NCBI RefSeq assembly: GCF_000374465.1
Contig: NZ_KB894528.1
Span: 609,127 to 673,126, forward strand
Direction of reading: 5' to 3'
DNA: 64,000 nucleotides
Source of the DNA: Ahrensia kielensis DSM 5890
GTDB lineage: Bacteria; Pseudomonadota; Alphaproteobacteria; Rhizobiales; Rhizobiaceae
The notes beneath the pieces are model-generated. The model saw nothing but the letters and a program-made list of their open reading frames with translations. It did no database searches and had not been told where the DNA came from. Both the position numbers and the translations under genes were made by a program. Positions 46,697-54,841 of this stretch are shown piece by piece. The number at the start of each line of letters is the position of its first letter. The first letter of the stretch is position 1.

Positions 46697-48228
46697 CAGG
46701 CTTTTGTCTCCACATAGCGCGGGAAAACACCTTCCGGCTTAGGCAATGATATGCCGCCAACAAGTGCGTCTTCGATATTAGAAAAATTACGTTGATCGTC
46801 TGGCACAGCCACAAGATCGAGCAATTTACCGGCTGATTCCGGCATGATTGGCTGGCACATAATGGCAATGCGGCGCACGGTTTCTGCAACCGTATAAAGC
46901 ACAGTCGCCATACGTTCAGGATCGGTCTTTTTAAGGCCCCACGGCGCCATTGTATCGACATAGCGATCACCAGCGGTCACAACATCAAAAACAGCTTCGA
47001 GCGCTTTATGTATTTGCTGTTTGTCCATCGCGGCACGCGCTGTTTCCAAAGCTGGCACACATAGGCCGATCAATGCTTTATCTTCAGGCTGTAAAGCGCC
47101 TGGCTCTGGCAAAACACCATCAAGGTTTTTAGCAATCATAGACAATGAACGCTGTGCCAAATTACCAAGACCATTGGCAAGATCAGCATTGGTGCGCGTA
47201 ATGATCGCGTCATTGCTGTAAGAACCATCATTGCCGAACGGCACTTCTCGCATAAAGAAATAGCGCACTTTATCGAGACCAAATTCATCAACCAGTTCGA
47301 ACGGATCAATCACGTTGCCAACTGATTTCGACATCTTTTCACCTTTGCTGAAAAGAAAGCCATGCGCGTAAATTCGCTTTGGTAATTCAATGCCTGCCGA
47401 CATCAAGAATGCAGGCCAATAAACGGCGTGAAAACGGATAATGTCTTTGCCGATAATATGGGTCGCAGGCCAATAGCTCCAATCAGCCCCCTGCTCATCC
47501 GGATAGCCTGCTGCTGTAATATAGTTGGTCAGCGCATCAACCCAAACATACATGACATGATCGTCATTTCCTGGAACAGGAATGCCCCAATCAAATGTCG
47601 TGCGCGAAACAGATAAATCACGCAAACCACCTTTAACGAAACTCATCACCTCATTGCGGCGCTCAGGCGGCGCAATAAAATCGGGGTGCTTTTCGTAATA
47701 TTCTAATAGTTTGTCACCATAGGCAGAAAGCTTGAAATAATAGCTTTCCTCTTCCACCCACTCAACTTCAGAGCCAAGCGGCTCGCGGCGCACACCATCT
47801 TCGCCGACCGTAGTTTCAGCTTCGTCGAAATAGGCTTCCTGACGAACAGAATACCAGCCGCCATAGGTGTCTAAATAGATATCACCATTGGCTTCCATCT
47901 TTTTCCAAAGCGCTTGTGCGGCCTTGGCATGACGATCTTCAGTCGTGCGAATAAACTCACGGTGCAAACAGCCAAATGTCTCAACCATCTTTTGAAATAC
48001 AGCTGCATTTTCATCAGCCAATTGCTGCGGCGTAATTCCGCGCTCTTCTGCTGTGCGCTGCATTTTTTGCCCGTGCTCATCCGTTCCGGTCAACATGAAG
48101 GTATCTTTACCATCAAGGCGCTGGAAACGTGCGAGAACATCCGTGGCAATCGCAGTATAGGCGTGGCCGATATGCGGAACACCGTTTGGATAGAAAATTG
48201 GCGTCGTGATGAAGAATTTATCGCTCAT
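46696..48228 (-). CDS. metG: Methionyl-tRNA synthetase
   Basis: Class I aminoacyl-tRNA synthetase of 510 residues. The class signatures are present: [18 protein letters not shown] (HIGH) near residue 14 and [10 protein letters not shown] (KMSKS) near residue 300. The four-cysteine zinc knuckle of the E. coli type is not seen, and the C-terminal EMAP-like tRNA-binding domain is absent, as is usual for the short alphaproteobacterial form. It lies between holB (152-bp gap) and tatD (1-bp overlap). Confidence 0.97.
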   Translation of the reverse strand: MSDKFFITTPIFYPNGVPHIGHAYTAIATDVLARFQRLDGKDTFMLTGTDEHGQKMQRTAEERGITPQQLADENAAVFQKMVETFGCLHREFIRTTEDRHAKAAQALWKKMEANGDIYLDTYGGWYSVRQEAYFDEAETTVGEDGVRREPLGSEVEWVEEESYYFKLSAYGDKLLEYYEKHPDFIAPPERRNEVMSFVKGGLRDLSVSRTTFDWGIPVPGNDDHVMYVWVDALTNYITAAGYPDEQGADWSYWPATHIIGKDIIRFHAVYWPAFLMSAGIELPKRIYAHGFLFSKGEKMSKSVGNVIDPFELVDEFGLDKVRYFFMREVPFGNDGSYSNDAIITRTNADLANGLGNLAQRSLSMIAKNLDGVLPEPGALQPEDKALIGLCVPALETARAAMDKQQIHKALEAVFDVVTAGDRYVDTMAPWGLKKTDPERMATVLYTVAETVRRIAIMCQPIMPESAGKLLDLVAVPDDQRNFSNIEDALVGGISLPKPEGVFPRYVETKA

Positions 48229-48380
48229 AAGCTACAATCTGATCGTATTGAAATTTGTAGCGGAGCTTTAGAACAAATTGTCCCGAATTGAAATTGCAAC
48301 TTGTTCAAATTTTTCGAGATATTTGACGCAGTCTCACATCAACAAGGCAATAGCGCTCAAATCATGGGTGAGGCGCTAAA

Positions 48381-49430
48381 CTACGCCGTATGCAGCAATG
48401 CATGCACCTTATTGGCCATGATGAGAAACTCTTGCTTGCGGTCGAGGTTAAAACCATCGGCCATACGTGCGCGCTCGCCGAACTCTTCGTCAAACCTTGC
48501 AATCTGCGCAGCACGGTGAACATTGCCATTATGAGCAGCCTGTATCGCCGCTTGCTGAATGGACTCAAACATCATCTGACGCAGCAAAATATTATGCGTA
48601 TCGCTGCCCCGCGCTCCTGCGACCTCTGCAAGCTTATGCGCGCGTGCCGTATCAAACTGCACAGACGTTAAAAACAGATCGAGATTCTCTTTCAGCTCCA
48701 CCCCGCCATTAAGCGCCATTAACAACGCATGGCGAACAGAGCCACCAGACAAGGCAGTAAGCTGCGGAATCTGATCTGAATCAAGAAGCGTGCCCGCAAC
48801 CTTATTTAAAACAGTTTTCACTTGCTCATTATCAAGTGGTTGAAACCGCACCACTTGGCATCGCGAACGAATGGTTGGCAAGATACCGCCCAAGCCATGA
48901 CAAACAAGCAAAAACAATGTATTTACAGGCGGTTCTTCAAGTAATTTAAGAACAGCGTTGGCAGCGTTGCGATTCATATCGCCAAGACTGTCGATAATGA
49001 TGATTCGTTTATCACCAGCCGAAGACGTCATGCCGAGAAAGCGCTGCAAACGGCGCACTTCATCAACGGTAATAACCGTCTTAAATCCCTTGCCGTCATC
49101 TTTTTTAGGACGGGTTAAATAGAGCATATTGGGATGCACGTTCTGTGCAATCTGGCGATATGTGCCTGTATTTTCATTGCATTGATAAAGGGCTTGAACA
49201 TCATCAAGCGGCACATTTCCAAGCACAGCATTTGCAGTAAGAAAGGCAGCGCTCGCCTTGCCTATCCCCTGCTCACCATCCAATATCAATGCGTGATGAC
49301 CACCAGTTATTGCTGAAAATATCTGTTCCATCGCCGTTTCATGGCCGATGAGAGAGGTCGCAGCACATGGCGGCGAAATTTCATCAAGACTATCAAAAAA
49401 CTCAGGAAATTCGATTTCTTGCGCAGCCAT
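48381..49430 (-). CDS. holB: DNA polymerase III delta' subunit
   Basis: Clamp-loader subunit of 349 residues. The AAA+ core includes ALILDGEQGIGKASAAFL, a P-loop variant, and the sensor region IIIDSLGDMNRNAANALLKLLEEPP-like (seen as DSLGDMNRNAANAVLKLL). The SRC motif is in IRSRCQVVRFQPL. The gene starts 3 bp after hflX ends and reads in the same direction. In many relatives holB is directly after tmk; here tmk is about 10 kb away on the other strand. Confidence 0.92.
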   Translation of the reverse strand: MAAQEIEFPEFFDSLDEISPPCAATSLIGHETAMEQIFSAITGGHHALILDGEQGIGKASAAFLTANAVLGNVPLDDVQALYQCNENTGTYRQIAQNVHPNMLYLTRPKKDDGKGFKTVITVDEVRRLQRFLGMTSSAGDKRIIIIDSLGDMNRNAANAVLKLLEEPPVNTLFLLVCHGLGGILPTIRSRCQVVRFQPLDNEQVKTVLNKVAGTLLDSDQIPQLTALSGGSVRHALLMALNGGVELKENLDLFLTSVQFDTARAHKLAEVAGARGSDTHNILLRQMMFESIQQAAIQAAHNGNVHRAAQIARFDEEFGERARMADGFNLDRKQEFLIMANKVHALLHTA

Positions 49431-49433
49431 ATC

Positions 49434-50822
49434 CTAACCTTTGGTTCTTCGATCATAGGCTTCAGAGTTTTCAGGCGTCAAATCCACACGCACAACAATC
49501 ATACCATCATCAAGCGCTTCACGGCCGCGCACAATGCCATTTTCATAAAGCCAAGCAACGTCGGCAAAATGGTCAGGTGAAATTTCTACAGTGCGTGAAA
49601 CAAGCGACCCAGCAATTTTTTGTTCAATAAGCGCGAGTAAATCCGGCAATCCAGTGCCATCAAGCGCACTCACCGCAACTTGGTTGAGCGTATCGCCCTT
49701 ACTCGGAACCATGCGTTTTTGTATCGCTTCACGGTCTTCAGGCAAAAGTGCATCAATCTTGTTCCACACTTCAATGATGTGAGATGTGTCTTCAGGATCA
49801 ATTTCAAGATCTTTCAAAACCTGCCGCACATCATCGGCCTGAGCGGATACAGCGCTATCGGCGGCATCATGAACATGCAGCACGAGATTGGCTTCCTGCA
49901 CTTCTTCAAGTGTCGCACGGAAGGCCGCAACGAGGTGTGTTGGCAAATCGGAAATAAAGCCCACAGTATCGGACAAAATAATCCATGTGCCACCGGGCAA
50001 TTGAACGCGCCGCAATGTTGGGTCTAGCGTTGCAAATAACATATCTTCTGCGTGAACATCTGCGCCCGTTAAACGATTGAAAAGCGTGGATTTTCCCGCA
50101 TTGGTATAACCAACAAATGCAACAACAGGCAGCGGTATTTTTTTGCGCTTGGCACGGTGTAGCGTGCGTGTGCGGCGCACAGCTTCAAGCTCAACCTCAA
50201 GGCTTTTAATCTTATCGCGCAGAAGCCGTCTATCAGCCTCAATCTGCGTTTCACCAGGGCCACCCAGAAAGCCAGCACCGCCACGTTGACGCTCCAAATG
50301 TGTCCATGAACGGACCAAACGGCCACGCTGATAGTTCAAATGCGCGAGCTCAACTTGCAAAGAGCCTTCTTTGGTTCGCGCACGGCGACCAAAAATTTCT
50401 AAAATAAGACCTGTACGGTCAACCACTTTAGCATGCAGCTCTTTTTCAAGGTTACGCTGCTGAACAGGTGTCAATGCATGGTCAATGACGACCAATTTCG
50501 CGTTTTCGGCTTTTACGATTTCCGCTAATTCAATAACTTTACCAGACCCTAGCAAGGTTGCGGGGCGTGGTTTTGCAACATTAATGACAGCAGAATGTGC
50601 AATAACCAGATCGATCGCGAGCGCTAAACCTTCCGCTTCAACCAATCGTTCAGCAGCGCTGCGCTCGATAGCGCCGTTTGCAAAAGTAGATTTTGCCTGA
50701 TTTCTCTGGCTAATATCCGGCGCAATGACAATTGCGCGTGTTGGCTCTACCGCGTGATCAATTGATCCGCGAGGTCCTTTGGCGTCTTCATCGCCATCAA
50801 TATCATCAAATGGGGAGCCGAT
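49434..50822 (-). CDS. hflX: Ribosome-associated GTPase HflX, with probable AUC start
   Basis: GTPase that splits stalled 70S ribosomes. The G domain has GYTNAGKSTLFNRLTG, DTVGFISDLP and WNKIDALL; the HflX N-terminal domain includes RPATLLGSGKVIE and GPGETQIEADRRLL. The first canonical in-frame start is TTG 50645, but the translation upstream (PTRAIVIAPDI, then RSAAERLVEAEGLA) is family-like and open back to the hfq stop. No ATG, GTG or TTG lies there. AUC at 50822-50820 overlaps the hfq TAA by one base and has AAGG 9 nt upstream, giving 462 residues, a normal length. An ancestral TAATG overlap with G changed to C would explain it. Confidence 0.9.
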   Translation of the reverse strand: MGSPFDDIDGDEDAKGPRGSIDHAVEPTRAIVIAPDISQRNQAKSTFANGAIERSAAERLVEAEGLALAIDLVIAHSAVINVAKPRPATLLGSGKVIELAEIVKAENAKLVVIDHALTPVQQRNLEKELHAKVVDRTGLILEIFGRRARTKEGSLQVELAHLNYQRGRLVRSWTHLERQRGGAGFLGGPGETQIEADRRLLRDKIKSLEVELEAVRRTRTLHRAKRKKIPLPVVAFVGYTNAGKSTLFNRLTGADVHAEDMLFATLDPTLRRVQLPGGTWIILSDTVGFISDLPTHLVAAFRATLEEVQEANLVLHVHDAADSAVSAQADDVRQVLKDLEIDPEDTSHIIEVWNKIDALLPEDREAIQKRMVPSKGDTLNQVAVSALDGTGLPDLLALIEQKIAGSLVSRTVEISPDHFADVAWLYENGIVRGREALDDGMIVVRVDLTPENSEAYDRRTKG

Positions 50823-51073
50823 TACTCGTCGCCTTGATTAGCCGTTTCACTTTCAAACATTTGCACAGGCTGGCCCGGCATGATTGTTGAAATGGCATGC
50901 TTATAAACAAGCTGCGCATGACCATCACGACGCAACAAAACGCAGAAATTATCAAATGAGGTAACAACACCTGTCAACTTTACGCCGTTTACGAGGAAAA
51001 TTGTCAGTGAAATTTTTTGCTTTCGGACCGAATTTAAAAACTGGTCCTGTAAGTTTTGTGATCTATCTGCCAT
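50822..51073 (-). CDS. hfq: RNA chaperone Hfq
   Basis: Hexameric Sm-like RNA chaperone that pairs small RNAs with mRNAs. The 83-residue protein has Sm1 ([21 protein letters not shown] region, with [10 protein letters not shown]) and Sm2 ([14 protein letters not shown]) motifs; Gln8 and Lys/His of the proximal site are present. The C-terminal tail is short, as in other alphaproteobacteria. It is followed directly by hflX and preceded by a 133-bp leader. Confidence 0.98.
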   Translation of the reverse strand: MADRSQNLQDQFLNSVRKQKISLTIFLVNGVKLTGVVTSFDNFCVLLRRDGHAQLVYKHAISTIMPGQPVQMFESETANQGDE

Positions 51074-51206
51074 TTTCTTACCGTGTAAAATGAGCTTGCA
51101 ATCAAACTCGTAACCTCAAGGTGCCCATGTATAAGCATATTTTCAATTATCACCAGTACGTCAACGTCAATTGCTGTACCTTTATTAGAAAAAACTGCCT
51201 ACTGCG

Positions 51207-52076
51207 TTACCTATAGACAGATGTTTTTTCTGCCTCGATACGAAACTGAATGCGTAGCTGCTCAGTTATTGAGCCTGCATGCCCATTTGCGACAGAATCA
51301 CCATCAATAGATACAACAGGAATTAATATGGTTGTCGCAGCCGTAATGAATGCTTCGCGTGCATTTTTTGCTTCATCCACAGAAAAGTAGCGCTCCTCGA
51401 CTTTTAAGCCTAGTTTTTCCGCTGCATCAATAGCTGTTGTTCTGGTAATCCCGCGCAAAATGCCATGATCTGCAGGACGCGTCACTAGCGTGCCGTCTTG
51501 AGTGACGATCCACGCATTCGTAGAACCGCCCTCTTTCACCATGCCATCTTCATCAATAAACCATGCTTCAGCAGCACCCTGCTCTTTTGCTTTCTGCTTT
51601 GCCAAAACATTGGGCAGCAGACCAACCGTTTTAATATCAACTCGGTCCCAGCGATTTTCTGGAACAGTGATAACCCCAACGCCAGTTTGAGCTTTTTCAT
51701 CTGCTTGTACAGGATCGCTACGCCGCGCTGTGATAACCAGCGCCGACTTAACACTGGCTGAAGGGAAAACATGGTCGCGCTTAGCCACACCGCGGCTAAC
51801 TTGAATATAGACAAGACCATTGCGCACGCGGTTGCGTATCACCACTTCCTTGACGATCCGCACGAAGGCTTTCTTATCGACAGGCCACGCCATTTGAAGC
51901 TCGCTCAATGAGCGGTTAAGGCGCGCAAGATGCCGCGTCATATCAATGATATAACCATCCGCAATTTCACACACTTCATAGACGCCATCAGCAAACTGAT
52001 AGCCACGATCTTCAATATGCACAGCCGCTTGGTTATGCGGCACATAGCATCCATTGACATAAGCAATACGCGACAT
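51207..52076 (-). CDS. dat: D-amino-acid transaminase (class IV aminotransferase)
   Basis: PLP-dependent enzyme of 289 residues that makes D-amino acids such as D-glutamate or D-alanine. The PLP lysine is probably in RVDIKTVGLLPNVLAKQ, the class IV loop, followed by EAWFIDEDGMVKEGGSTN, where Glu stabilises the cofactor ring nitrogen. The D-specific fold-type IV branch is suggested by YIQVSRGVAKRDH. It lies between trkA and hfq, its usual place in Rhizobiales. Confidence 0.9.
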   Translation of the reverse strand: MSRIAYVNGCYVPHNQAAVHIEDRGYQFADGVYEVCEIADGYIIDMTRHLARLNRSLSELQMAWPVDKKAFVRIVKEVVIRNRVRNGLVYIQVSRGVAKRDHVFPSASVKSALVITARRSDPVQADEKAQTGVGVITVPENRWDRVDIKTVGLLPNVLAKQKAKEQGAAEAWFIDEDGMVKEGGSTNAWIVTQDGTLVTRPADHGILRGITRTTAIDAAEKLGLKVEERYFSVDEAKNAREAFITAATTILIPVVSIDGDSVANGHAGSITEQLRIQFRIEAEKTSVYR

Positions 52077-52096
52077 TGTATTTCCCTTCCAAGGGC

Positions 52097-53473
52097 TTAG
52101 AAAAACTCAAGACTTACGCGGAACAACTGCTCTACACTCTTAACAGCAGAAGTTTTGGCAAACATGACGACACGGTCATTTGCTTTTACAATTGTGTCAC
52201 CGTCCGGTTTGATGACGACACCTTCGCGGTAAATGGCACCGATGCGCACATCTTCAGGCAGTTCTTGTTCGCGCAATGGTTTGCCAACCAGCGGCGACGT
52301 TTCCAAAGCTTGCGCTTCTATGACTTCCGCCTGACCTTTTTGAACAGAGTGTACCTGGCGGATACGGCCACGGCGCATATGTTGCAAAACGCGCGATATG
52401 GTCACGGCACGCGGATTAATTTGCGCATCAATACCAAGCGCCGCTGTAAAGTTTTGATATGACAAATCATTGATCAAAGTCATCGTTGATTTACAGCCCA
52501 ATCTTTTAGCCATAACCGACGATAAAACATTAACCTGATCATCATTGGTGAGCGCAACCATAAGGTCGGCATCCTGCACATCTGCTTCACGCAATATCTG
52601 CTGATCGAGTGCACTGCCATGCAAGACGATGGTTCGAAGCAATTGGTCAGCAACATCAACCGCGCGGGTGCGGTTTGCTTCAATGATTTTCAAATTGGCT
52701 TTAATCGCCGACTTTTCCAATCGAGAAGCAGCATAAAGGCCGATATTACCGCCGCCTGCAAATACAATGCGGCGCGCCTGTGTTTCTTGGTGGCCAAACA
52801 GTGCAAGTGTTCTGCGCACCTGTCCTTTGACAGAAATCACATAGACAAGATCACCTGCAAATAGCTGGTCGCTTGATTTCGCAATGAAAAGCTTATCATT
52901 ACGCCACACACCTGTGACCGTTGCCCCAAGGTCAGGGAAAAGTTCGCTCAACTGGCTAAGCGGCGTATTGATAACAGGACAATCTTCGCGGCACTCAATC
53001 GCCATCATCGTCACATTGTCATCGGCAAACTGAACAACGTCCGTTGCACCGGGCAGTGCAATGCGTTTCAACACGACTTCGCCCACTTCACGCTCTGGCG
53101 AAATGATCACGTCAATCGGCAGATTATCGCGGCTGAACATGTCACGGTACTGATCTTGAAGATATGATTGCGCACGAATACGGGCGATCTTCGTTGGCAC
53201 ATCGAAAAGCGAGTGCGCAACCTGACAAGCAATCATATTCACTTCGTCATACAGCGTAACCGCAATGATCATTTCAGCTTCGTCAGCACCAGCTGCAGCC
53301 AACACATCCGGATGGCCCCCATGCCCAACGAAACCGCGCACATCGAGCGTATCACGCACACGCTGGATTAACGCCGCAGACGTATCAATAACAGAAACGT
53401 CATTGTCCTCTGCTGCCAACCGTTCCGCGATACCGTAACCGACCTGTCCAGCGCCACAAATAATAACCCGCAT
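52097..53473 (-). CDS. trkA: Trk potassium uptake regulator TrkA
   Basis: Peripheral membrane protein of 458 residues that binds NAD(H) or ATP and gates TrkH/TrkG potassium channels. Two RCK units are present, each with a Rossmann loop: VIICGAGQVGYGIAERLA at the N-terminus and IVFAGGGNIGLYAASRL near residue 233, each followed by a TrkA-C domain. It starts 6 bp after ntrX ends. The ntrYX-trkA order is typical of alphaproteobacteria. Confidence 0.96.
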   Translation of the reverse strand: MRVIICGAGQVGYGIAERLAAEDNDVSVIDTSAALIQRVRDTLDVRGFVGHGGHPDVLAAAGADEAEMIIAVTLYDEVNMIACQVAHSLFDVPTKIARIRAQSYLQDQYRDMFSRDNLPIDVIISPEREVGEVVLKRIALPGATDVVQFADDNVTMMAIECREDCPVINTPLSQLSELFPDLGATVTGVWRNDKLFIAKSSDQLFAGDLVYVISVKGQVRRTLALFGHQETQARRIVFAGGGNIGLYAASRLEKSAIKANLKIIEANRTRAVDVADQLLRTIVLHGSALDQQILREADVQDADLMVALTNDDQVNVLSSVMAKRLGCKSTMTLINDLSYQNFTAALGIDAQINPRAVTISRVLQHMRRGRIRQVHSVQKGQAEVIEAQALETSPLVGKPLREQELPEDVRIGAIYREGVVIKPDGDTIVKANDRVVMFAKTSAVKSVEQLFRVSLEFF

Positions 53474-53479
53474 AGGCGT

Positions 53480-54841
53480 TTAAACTCCTAAAGACTTCAG
53501 TTTACGGTGTAGTGCAGAGCGCTCCATACCAATAAATTCAGCCGTCCGTGAAATATTACCGCCAAAACGAGATATTTGAGCCAACAAATAATCACGCTCA
53601 AAACGCTCGCGTGCTTCGCGCAGCGGTAATGACATAATGTGTGTATCTGACTCGGTTGGCGCTTTGGGTAAATTATCACTGAGTTCTGCAGGTAATTTAT
53701 CGACAGTGATCGGAATTTCATCGCTTTCATCGCGAGTCAAAATCATGATCCGCTCAATGGTGTTGCGTAATTGACGAATATTACCCGGCCAAGAATGCGC
53801 TTGCAGAACAGCCATCGCATCATCGTCTATGATTTTAGTCCGAATACCTGTCTGAGCTGATATTTGCTTCATAAAGGCCTGAACAAGAACATCAATATCC
53901 TCGCGCCGCGCCGTTAAGGGTGGCACTTCAATAGGCACAACAGCCAGCCGATTAAACAAATCGCGGCGGAATTTGCCCTCTTCAATCAATGCTTCCAAAT
54001 CAAAAGCAGTCGATGAGATAATACGCACATCCACTTTAACGCGCCTGACACCGCCTACCCGCTCAAACTCTTGCTCAACAAGAACGCGCAAGATTTTAGA
54101 CTGTGTTTCAAGCGGCATATCAGCGATTTCATCAAGATAAAGAATACCGCCATGCGCTTGCTCTAACGCGCCGACCTTGCGCTCTGTACCATCTGGTTCT
54201 GTACCAAACAGCTCAATTTCCATCCGGCTTGGTGTAATTGCAGCCGCATTAATCGACACAAACGAACTTCTAGCGCGCGATGAAGCAGCATGAATTGCCC
54301 GTGCGACAAGCTCTTTTCCTGCGCCTGTTGGTCCCTTGATAAGCACACGGCTATTGGTTGGCGCGACACGGTCAATGCTTTGGCGCAAATTCATCATCGC
54401 GGCAGAATTACCAAGCAGTTCTTCAGAGTCAGAAGATCGTTTTTTAAGTTCGGAAATTTCGCGGCGCATAGAGCTTGTTTCAAGCGCTCGCTCCGTAACC
54501 AAAACAAGACGATCCACTTTAAACGGCTTTTCAATATAGTCGAATGCACCGCGGCGAATAGCAGACACAGCCGTTTCAATATTACCGTGACCAGAAATCA
54601 TGACAACCGGAAGTCCGGGGTGCATCGCTTGAATTTCGTCAAGCAACCCAAGTCCATCAAGCTTGCTGCCCTGCATCCAAATATCAAGAAACACTAAGCG
54701 CGGTACACGGTCAGAAATTGCCGCCAGCGCACTGTCACTATCATAAGCAGTCCGCGTCTCATGTCCTTCATCTTCCAAAATACCCGATACGATATCACGG
54801 ATGTCAGCTTCATCATCGACGATGAGAATATCTGCTTTCAT
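53480..54841 (-). CDS. ntrX: Response regulator NtrX, lacking the GAFTGA motif
   Basis: A 453-residue NtrC-family regulator. The receiver domain has the phosphorylation Asp in LVFLDIWMQGS (about residue 53). The AAA+ domain has Walker A GPTGAGKE and Walker B YLDEIADMP, and the C-terminal Fis-type helix-turn-helix is SRTAEFIGMERSALHRKL. The loop that should carry GAFTGA reads FGTEPDGTERKVGALEQ, so contact with sigma-54 is unlikely. Other alphaproteobacterial NtrX proteins share this, and act with sigma-70. It overlaps ntrY by 4 bp. Confidence 0.96.
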   Translation of the reverse strand: MKADILIVDDEADIRDIVSGILEDEGHETRTAYDSDSALAAISDRVPRLVFLDIWMQGSKLDGLGLLDEIQAMHPGLPVVMISGHGNIETAVSAIRRGAFDYIEKPFKVDRLVLVTERALETSSMRREISELKKRSSDSEELLGNSAAMMNLRQSIDRVAPTNSRVLIKGPTGAGKELVARAIHAASSRARSSFVSINAAAITPSRMEIELFGTEPDGTERKVGALEQAHGGILYLDEIADMPLETQSKILRVLVEQEFERVGGVRRVKVDVRIISSTAFDLEALIEEGKFRRDLFNRLAVVPIEVPPLTARREDIDVLVQAFMKQISAQTGIRTKIIDDDAMAVLQAHSWPGNIRQLRNTIERIMILTRDESDEIPITVDKLPAELSDNLPKAPTESDTHIMSLPLREARERFERDYLLAQISRFGGNISRTAEFIGMERSALHRKLKSLGV

